Assembly: GCA_045599065.1 (NCBI GenBank)
Contig: JAZRVJ010000039.1
Location: 1-11,640 of the forward strand
Direction of reading: 5' to 3'
DNA from: Hennigella sp045599065
Lineage (GTDB): Bacteria; Bacillota_I; Bacilli_A; Mycoplasmatales; Mycoplasmoidaceae
Length of the DNA stretch: 11,640 bases
The stretch's first letter is position 1; every line of letters starts with the position of its first letter. Below the pieces are notes generated by a model. The model did not search any database. It was not told the DNA's origin and was given only the letters and a program-made list of their open reading frames with translations. Below are positions 1-6,956 of this stretch, in pieces. A program made the translations under genes and the position numbers.

Positions 1-2783
1 TGTTCAGGTGTTCCGGTGGTAATGATTCTTCCACCATTATTACCACCATCTGGGCCTAAATCAATGATGTAGTCAGCACATTTGATGATATCTAAGTTAT
101 GTTCAATATTAATAACTGTTGAACCATTATCAACAATTCTATTTAATACTTCAATTAGTTTAGGAATATCATGTTGGTGTAAACCTGTTGATGGTTCATC
201 AAGCACAATAATTGTTCTTTCACTAGCTTTTCTTTGTAAGAATTTAGCTAATTTAACTCTTTGTGCTTCACCACCTGAAAGATCAATAGATGGTTCGCCT
301 AGTTTTAAATAGCCTAAACCAACATCTTTTAATAATTCAAGTTTACGTTTAATACTTGGAATGTTAATGAAGAATTCATATGCTTCATTTACAGACATTT
401 CAAGTACATCATAAATAGATTTATTCTTGTAAAGAATAGATAATGTTTCTTGGTTATATCTCTTACCACCACACTCATCACATTTTACATATACATCTGG
501 TAAGAAGTACATTTCAATTCTAATGTAACCATCACCGTTACACTTTTCACATCTACCTGATTCTACGTTAAAACTAAATCTACCTTTATCATAACCTCTA
601 GCTTTTGCTTCAGGTGTGCTAGCAAACACACCTCTTATATCATCAAATAGCCCTGTATAAGTAGCAGGATTAGATCTAGGTGTTCTACCAATTGGTTCTT
701 GGTCAACAACAATCAAGTTATCAATATCTTGAATACCTGTTAAATCTCCTACTTTTGGAGCTAATTCAAATGGGTTAAATAAGATCTTTCTAATGTTAGT
801 TACAAGTGTTTCAGATATTAAAGAAGATTTACCTGAACCACTAACACCAGTAACACAGATGAACTTTCCTAATGGGAAAGTAACATTAATGTTTTTAAGG
901 TTGTTAGTTTTAACGCCTTTTAAAACAATCTTCTTACCATTTCCACCTCTACGTTTTTTAGGTGTAGGAATAGTTAATTCACCTGATAAGTATTTACCAG
1001 TAATAGATTTCTTACATTTAATTAAATCTTGTACTGATCCTTGAGCAACAATTTTACCACCATCATTACCAGCAAGAGGACCAATATCAATTAAATGGTC
1101 TGCTGCTAACATTGTTTCTGTATCATGTTCTACAACAATCAATGAGTTACCTAAATCTCTCATTGCTTTCATTGTTTTAATAAGCTTTTGGTTATCCTTT
1201 TGGTGTAAACCAATAGAAGGTTCATCTAAAACATAAAGTACACCGGTTAGAGATGAACCGATTTGTGCAGCTAACCTAATTCTTTGGTTTTCTCCACCTG
1301 ATAAAGTTCCTGCAGGTCTGCTTAAAGTTAAATAATCAAGACCAACATTGATCAAGAATTCAAGTCTATTAATGATTTCTTTTAATACTTGTTTACCAAT
1401 TTGTCTTTCAGTATCATTTAATTCAAGTCCTAAGAATCAATCATGCATTTGTCCTACAGATAAATCACAGATATCCATAATGCTTTTACCATTAATCTTA
1501 ACTGATAAAGCTTTTTGGTTTAATCTATGTCCATGACAAGCATCACATGGTTTTTCTACCATGTAGAAACCATAAAACTCTCTTGACATTTCTGAGTTAG
1601 TTTCAAGGTGTCTACGTTTAATCATTGCCAATACACCTTCAATATAGTCATTGTAGGTATATGTTTTTCTAGATTCTGATTTAGCAATTACTTCAATTGG
1701 TTCATCACTACCTCACATCATTAAATCAATTTCTCTTCTTGATAATTTCTTAATTGGTTTATCACGATTAATCTTGTAATGATCTAATAATGCAGAGAAC
1801 TTTTGTCATTCTAAGTTCTTCGTATCCATAGTGTTTTTAAATCATCTAATACCACCTTGGTTAATAGACAGATTCCTATCAGGAATCATTCTATCTTCAG
1901 ATGGTTCATATGTAAAGCCTAAACCTTTACATTTTTCACAATAACCAGTAGGTGAGTTAAATGAGAATAATCTAGGTTCCATTTCAGGAATAGAAAAACC
2001 ACAAACTGGACAAGAGTGATTTTTAGAGTATAAGATGTCTTTCGAACCATCAAAGACAACCACTTTTCCTTCTGAATGTTTTAAGCAAGTTTCAACTGCT
2101 TCAGTTAATCTTTCGTGAGTAAGGTTGTCTTCATTTAAAACAATTCTATCAACAATGATATCAACATAGTGATACTTGTTTTTATCTAGATCAATAGGAT
2201 CATCTAAAGAGTAGATTGCTTTATCAACTCTGACTCTTAAAAATCCTTCCATTTTAAGCTTATTAAATTCTTTAACAAAAGTACCTTTTTGCTTATAAGC
2301 AATAGGAGATAAGATTTGTAGTTTAGATTCAATAGGAAAATCAAGATAAATCTTATCTACTATTTGCTTTGTAGTTAATGTTTTAATTGGACCATGTCCA
2401 TTTGGACAATAAGGGATACCAATTCTTGCTCAAAGTAATCTTAAATAATCATAGATTTCTGTTACTGTTCCTACAGTAGATCTAGGGTTATTGCTTGTAG
2501 TCTTTTGGTCAATAGAAATTGCAGGTAATAAACCTTCAATTGAATCAACATCTGGTTTATCGTTATTACCTAGAAATTGTCTAGCATAACTAGACAATGA
2601 TTCAAGATATCTTCTTTGACCTTCAGCATAAATAGTGTTGAAAGCTAAAGAAGATTTACCTGAACCAGATAATCCAGTCATAACTACTAATTTATTTTTA
2701 GGAATGACAACATCAACATTCTTTAAGTTGTTTTGTCTTGCTCCTTGAACATATATGTTATTGTGTAAATCTTGTTTAGCCAT
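1..2783 (-). CDS. uvrA: UvrABC excinuclease subunit A, 3' end beyond window
   Basis: UvrA is the cytoplasmic DNA-damage sensor of nucleotide excision repair. It is a dimeric ABC-type ATPase that loads UvrB at lesions. About 927 codons are present against a family length near 940, so only the extreme C-terminus is missing, beyond position 1. Visible in order: first Walker A GLSGSGKSS (residues 37-45), first C4 zinc module CPVC...CEKC (about 256-286), ABC signature LSGGENQ and Walker B VLDEPSIGLH (about 490-530), second Walker A GVSGSGKSS (about 645), second zinc module CEKC...CDEC (about 741-773, 19 residues between pairs), and second signature LSGGEAQ with VLDEPSTGLH (about 835-870). Five in-frame TGA codons fall where Trp fits (for example around 2430, 1842 and 1441) and no TGG is used, so the gene is intact under code 4. 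The start at 2783 has a weak AGGG five bases upstream. It diverges from the DUF31 gene. Confidence 0.97.
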
Positions 2784-2846
2784 AATAACCCTATTAATAT
2801 ATAAATTATTAATATAAATAGCATTTATTTTCTTTCATAGCTCGAC

Positions 2847-2873
2847 ATAAATATTAGTGTAACTAATATTTAT
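2847..2873. promoter_or_regulatory. 27-nt perfect inverted repeat, possible operator
   Basis: Arms ATAAATATTAGT (2847-2858) and ACTAATATTTAT (2862-2873) are exact reverse complements around a 3-nt centre. The repeat ends five bases before a consensus -10 hexamer and covers the place where the -35 of the DUF31 promoter would lie. No T-run follows, so it does not look like a terminator. A repressor or activator site for the surface-protein gene is the simplest reading; a cruciform or transcript hairpin for uvrA is possible. Confidence 0.5.
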
Positions 2874-2877
2874 AAAA

Positions 2878-2896
2878 TATAATGAAGTTATAGAGG
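2878..2896 (+). promoter_or_regulatory. -10 hexamer and ribosome-binding site of the DUF31 gene
   Basis: TATAAT at 2878-2883 matches the sigma-70 -10 consensus exactly. Initiation about seven bases on would give a 5' leader of only some 13 nt. That leader contains AGAGG (2892-2896), six bases before the ATG at 2903, which supports this start codon. No good -35 is visible; the position is occupied by the inverted repeat 2847-2873. Confidence 0.65.
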
Positions 2897-2902
2897 TAAT
2901 TT

Positions 2903-5758
2903 ATGGCTAAACAAACTCAAAAACAAAAAAATCCAAATAGTTCAAAGAAAAAGAAAATAACTATTGGTGTTATTTGTGGTCTATTAGGTGCAGGAGCAAT
3001 TGCTGCAGGTCTTGCTGTGGGATTGACTCAATGCTCTAAACCATCTACACAACCAATTGTTACTTTCTCAACAGGGGGGGATAAAGATGTCATAATCGAT
3101 GGCCCAACAACTGTTGAGCTTGAGCCTGGTCAAACATTTGGTGATGCCAAAAAAGAAGTTACTATCATAAAAATAGTTGACAATGTTGAATGGACTTTTG
3201 TGTGTTGGGTGTCTAAAAAAGAATTTGACCCAGAAAAAGAAATTCCCAAAGTTGAAGATAACACAGTAATTACTGGCCCCACAACAGTTTACCCATATTT
3301 TATTGAGCCAAAAGAAGAATACATTGAAAAAACAGTAGATTGAGAAAACCTAGGAACAGTTGACACTCCAAAGCCTGCTGATAAAGAGTTTATTTTGAGT
3401 GAAAGCGAGAAATCAATCAATATTTCTAACTTTGTTATGTATAGAAAGGGAACAAATGATCTTGTTCAATTACAAGAAGGTGAAACAGTTACAGCCGAAG
3501 CCAAACCTATAGAAGGTGAAACAAGAAAATTTACAATTGATGCAGAATGCATTGAATCAGAAACAACAAGAGGAAAAATAAACATTCTATTTACTATCAA
3601 TAAAGACTCAGCAATCACAGAAGATTTATATGATTCACCAATTAAATTTAATGTTACTATTACATTACACCACAAAGGTACATCTTACGAACAAGCACCA
3701 ATTCAAGGCTTGCAAATAACTTTAACAAGACCGTGAACTTTTCCTGTCATTGATTATGTGTGCAAGGAAGGAAAAATAACTACTTTCGAAACACTTAGTG
3801 GTGTTAAAAGTTATAAATTAGATTCTAAAACAAATGGTGACGAAGACAAGAACAACTATTTTGTTATTGATAGACCTCTAGTTGATGATGAAACACTTAA
3901 TGTTGCTTGTATTGATCCTACTAGTGGTAAACCAATTGATGGTTTAGAGGTAACTCATTTAGTTCAAAAATCTGAAGATGGTACTAAAGCTTTCGTTGAT
4001 TTAAATTTTGTTTTAACAAAAATAAATTCTTATTTTCAAGATGAAGAAAAGAAATTCAAATTAAAATTTTGAATAACTTTCAATTCAACAGGTCGCGATT
4101 CTGATCCATACATTTTGCCTGATGAATTTACAATAAAATACAATAAATGTACAACACCACCATATTGTTTGGCTACTGATCAAGTATATATAAATGAGAA
4201 AGGTTCAAGCGCACTCGCTATGAGTGTAGATATATCTAATCGAGAATTTGATTATTTTAAAGAAGGTGATTACCTTAAGATTATAAATATAACTCGAGGT
4301 GAAGGCACACATAGCAAAACTAATCCTATTTGATTCTCGACACCACAAGAAAAGAACCATCCTGCACATTATGGCGATCAAGACGATTACATACCATTGC
4401 AAGGAAACAACCAAAAGGGACAATCTCTTGAAGTCTATTTTGATTTTGGTGAGGAAGGCGTACCAAAACCAACAGAAATTACTACTTATCCAACAGAAAT
4501 AAATGTCCAATTTTGACGTGGTATTCCTGAGGAAGCCGGTTCAGAAAAGCTGGACGATTATAATCAAACAATTGATTTTACTTATGTGCCACCAGGTAAT
4601 TTAACTGGTTCATACAATCAATGAATGCAATATAGATCACTTGGATTAGTTGCAAGTGCGGTTGATAAAAAAACTAGCAAAACTGACTATGCTCTTGGTA
4701 CAGGTTGGATTCTATCCAAAAACCCAAGGAGTAAGTCTGAGGTTGGCAGTGATCATGCTTATTATGTTGCAACTTCATGAGATTTTAGAGAAAAAGTTCA
4801 ATCATTAATCGATGATGCCGATGGAAAATATGATTCACATTCTAAATCCTTTGGTTTAGTTACACCTCTTTCAGCAAAACAGTATGTGTCGGGTGACAAA
4901 ACAGAATACGCTTTGTTGGAACCAACAAATGCTGATCTTCCTAATGATGATGTCATAGATCTATCTTTACGATCTGATATGATGCCAATAAGATGAGTTG
5001 ACCCAGGCGAACTTGTTTGGCCAACAAAACATACACCAATATGACCATTTGAAGATTACTACGATGCATCTAACATAGCAATTGCTGAAATTGCTGTAGA
5101 CTTTGCAGTAGGGGAACCACACAACGGAAATTTAGTTTCTAGATATCTTCTACCACAATTAGAGATTTTGGCAGAATGGGCAAGACGTGAAGGCTTAACT
5201 GATGGTCAAAGGACTAAAGTCTTTGAAGATATGCCTGATCAATTTAAACAACGAAATTATGCTCGTGCTGTTACTGCAGGTTTTGATACTAAAGAGATAA
5301 CTTTAACAGTAGATGGGAAGCAAAAAACTGTTCCTGCCTTCTATTGGAGAAGCTATGAAATGCCAATTGGTGGAAATCAAATAAACTATATTCCAAAAAT
5401 AATAAATGCTTCAGTAAGGCCTGATTTTGGATACTATGATGTAGGCAAGGATAAAGATATCTTGGTATGTCATGACTGTGGTGCATTTGCATTTGGTTGA
5501 GATTCATTCCCAATAGCTAATTACTTTAGTGAATCAGGAACCGGTGCAATGTTTGTACTTGTGCCTAATGGTGACAATCCTGGAACATTTGGTACACCAG
5601 AGGTTGCTGGTATCAACTGAAACGGTAGGAGTTTGCTTAATTTAGGAGGAGACACAATAACACCATATTTCGATCTTCTTCAAATAGATGGTTATAGTGT
5701 GCTTGAAGGACCAAAGGATGGCAGCAGACCAAACTACCTAAAGCCGGGAGATTATTAG
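2903..5758 (+). CDS. Surface-anchored DUF31 (mycoplasma Ig-protease-like) protein, probably catalytically defective
   Basis: A 951-residue protein read through 11 in-frame TGA (Trp) codons to TAG. After a basic N-terminus, residues 19-42 form a Gly/Ala-rich hydrophobic helix ending LTQC-44: either a non-canonical lipobox or an uncleaved membrane anchor, so the body is probably extracellular. Residues about 53-130 resemble an InlB B-repeat (F-x-C-W ... TTVYPYF). Residues about 165-540 are beta-rich and unrecognised. The C-terminal part, from about 560, matches the DUF31 peptidase family that includes the mycoplasma immunoglobulin protease MIP: GTGWIL (599-604), YYVAT (620-624), VDFAV (around D733), SGTGA (878-882) and GINWNG. 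Family members normally have ATN-x-HV and a G-x-SG serine motif; here the His position is D627 and the Ser position T880, while Asp is kept. This is my alignment by eye. No MIB partner gene lies nearby. Codon use differs from its neighbours. The ends rest on a good RBS and a terminator. Confidence 0.8.
3074..3080 (+). repeat. G7 homopolymer in codons 58-60 of the DUF31 gene
   Basis: Seven consecutive G in an otherwise AT-rich sequence, encoding Gly-Gly and the first base of an Asp codon, just after the membrane anchor. With six G the frame hits TAA within five codons; with eight G it hits TAA at the next codon. Only G7 (or G7 plus or minus 3) gives the full protein. Confidence 0.85.
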
Positions 5759-5766
5759 CAAAAACT

Positions 5767-5795
5767 TACCTTAGATTAATCTAAGGTATTTTTTT
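5767..5795 (+). terminator. Intrinsic terminator of the DUF31 gene
   Basis: Nine bases after the TAG stop, arms TACCTTAGA (5767-5775) and TCTAAGGTA (5780-5788) form a 9-bp stem with a TTAA loop, followed by seven T (5789-5795). An A-tract upstream could allow some reverse-direction activity. It separates the surface-protein gene from the mnmA-alaS unit. Confidence 0.85.
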
Positions 5796-5835
5796 ATATA
5801 TATTTTTAATATAAATAATAAATATAATAATATGC
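5796..5835 (+). promoter_or_regulatory. mnmA promoter, consensus -10 next to the start codon
   Basis: Between the terminator and the mnmA ATG there are only about 40 bases, all A/T except one. TATAAT at 5823-5828 is a consensus -10 whose expected start point is at or next to the ATG at 5836. No purine-rich Shine-Dalgarno sequence is present, so a leaderless message is likely. No -35 consensus is visible. Confidence 0.5.
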
Positions 5836-6954
5836 ATGAAAAACAAGCATAAAACAGTTGTGTTAGGACTTTCTGGTGGAGTAGATTCTGCCATAAGTTG
5901 CTATCTACTTTTAAAAGCTGGATACAATGTTATCCCTGTTTTTATGCAAAACTGAGATACTGTCATTAACAATGACATTAAAGGTCACAACAAGAAATTA
6001 CCAGACGGATGTGAAAGTAATGTAGATTACTTAGATGCTTTGAAAGTAGCTAAATTCTTCAAACTTAAATTACATAAAGTGGAATTTATTAAAGAATATT
6101 GAGATGATGTTTTTAAATATTTTATTTCTCAATATAAAAAATCTTTAACACCTAATCCAGATGTTTTATGCAATAAATACATTAAGTTTGAAGCATTTAA
6201 AAAGTATGCTTTAAATAAATTTAAAGCTGACTATATTGCTACTGGTCATTATGCAGATATTAAAAGAACCAAGAATGGTTCTTATCTATTAATGCCTAAA
6301 GATAGATCTAAAGATCAAACTTACTTTTTATCTGATTTAAATCAAAAACAATTAGATAAAGTTATTTTTCCCTTAGCTAATCTAACAAAGTTAGAAGTTA
6401 GAAAGATAGCTAAAAGAATCAAACTTCCTAACTGAGATAGAAAAGACTCTATGGGAATTTGTTTTATAGGAAAAAGACAATTCCAAGAGTTTTTAGGAAA
6501 CTATGTTCCTAACCAACCTGGCAAGATAGTTGACATCAAAACTAAAAAGGTAGTAGGTAAACATATTGGTACTATGTACTATACTTTAGGTCAAAACAAA
6601 GACCTACACCTTTCAGGCGCAGCTTGTAAATACTTTGTGTGTGATAAAGATGTTAAAAAGAAAATTCTTTATGTATGCTCACAAGCAGACAAAAATAAAT
6701 ATTTATTAAGTAAACAATGTCAACTTAATAACTTTAATTTCATTAACCCTAATTCAAAGAAGTCTTTATCTAACTTAAAAGTTAGATTTAGACATCTACA
6801 AAAACTAATTAAGGTTAAAAGCTTAAAACAAGTTAATGGTAAGTGAGTTATCACTTACGATCCAAGTTTATCTGTAACACCTGGGCAATATGCAGTCGTA
6901 TACAAAAATAAAATTTGTTTAGGATGTGGAGAAATAGGAAGGATAATTAAATAG
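5836..6954 (+). CDS. mnmA: tRNA-specific 2-thiouridylase MnmA
   Basis: MnmA adenylates U34 of tRNA-Lys, -Glu and -Gln and exchanges its 2-oxygen for sulfur delivered as persulfide by a cysteine desulfurase; it acts in the cytoplasm. The 372 residues match the usual length. Visible motifs: PP-loop SGGVDS (13-18) for ATP, PNPDVLC with the first catalytic Cys at 112, ATGHYADI, KDQTYFL, DSMGICFIG with the second catalytic Cys at 209 (97 residues apart, the same spacing as in E. coli MnmA), and C-terminal SVTPGQYAV. All four Trp codons are TGA. The start at 5836 is chosen because the neighbouring ATG at 5832 is in another frame and stops at once, and because it places the PP-loop correctly. The stop lies 2 bp before alaS, so the two are surely co-transcribed; mnmA and alaS are also near each other in Bacillota such as B. 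subtilis. There is no Shine-Dalgarno sequence. Confidence 0.96.
6208..6858 (+). repeat. Four perfect short-loop hairpins within mnmA
   Basis: The same type of element as in alaS. Arms are GCTTTAAAT (6208-6227, 2-nt centre), AAGAACCA (6264-6283, loop AGAA), ATCTAACTT (6768-6787, 2-nt centre) and GTAAGTGA (6839-6858, loop GTTA). Each is a perfect inverted repeat inside coding sequence. Confidence 0.75.
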
Positions 6955-6956
6955 AT

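Larger units (their letters stand above)
2784..2902. promoter_or_regulatory. Divergent promoter region between uvrA and the DUF31 gene
   Basis: This 119-bp AT-rich gap separates the two outward-facing start codons and must hold the promoters for both. The plus-strand promoter is clear (listed separately). For uvrA, only TATATT-like hexamers about 15-30 bases upstream of its ATG are visible, with no convincing -35, which is common in mollicutes. An AGGG (2789-2792 on the minus strand) could serve as a weak ribosome-binding site for uvrA. A 27-nt perfect inverted repeat sits nearer the DUF31 gene. Confidence 0.7.
2772..2914. repeat. 14-nt inverted repeat formed by the two gene starts
   Basis: Left arm 2772-2785 and right arm 2901-2914 are perfect reverse complements (TTATGGCTAAACAA read outward). 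Each contains a start codon and the codons for Met-Ala-Lys-Gln of uvrA or of the DUF31 protein. They enclose the whole divergent promoter region. Identity stops immediately on both sides. It may be coincidence, since ATGGCTAAA starts are common, or a recombination substrate. Confidence 0.6.

Noticed and set aside
15..47. 9-nt inverted repeat (GGTGGTAAT / ATTACCACC) with a 15-nt loop in uvrA
   Set aside because: The long loop and repeated Gly and Asn codons of the conserved DGGNNGG segment explain it.
82..1536. Short plus-strand reading frames opposite uvrA
   Set aside because: They are the complement of conserved UvrA coding sequence, have no ribosome-binding sites and resemble no family.
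1437..2783. uvrA appearing as several separate minus-strand pieces
   Set aside because: The breaks are all TGA codons in one continuous frame at sensible Trp positions; under code 4 the gene is intact.
4205..4510. Overlapping reading frames on both strands within the DUF31 gene
   Set aside because: They are shadows of the long gene, low in complexity and without start signals.
2903..5758. A cluster of five to six small hypothetical genes or a decayed pseudogene
   Set aside because: All pieces share one frame and are separated only by TGA; no TAA or TAG occurs before 5756, so it is one 951-residue gene.
6955..6956. A T-box or other leader regulating alaS
   Set aside because: There are only 2 bp between mnmA and alaS, leaving no room for a leader; none is seen upstream of mnmA either.
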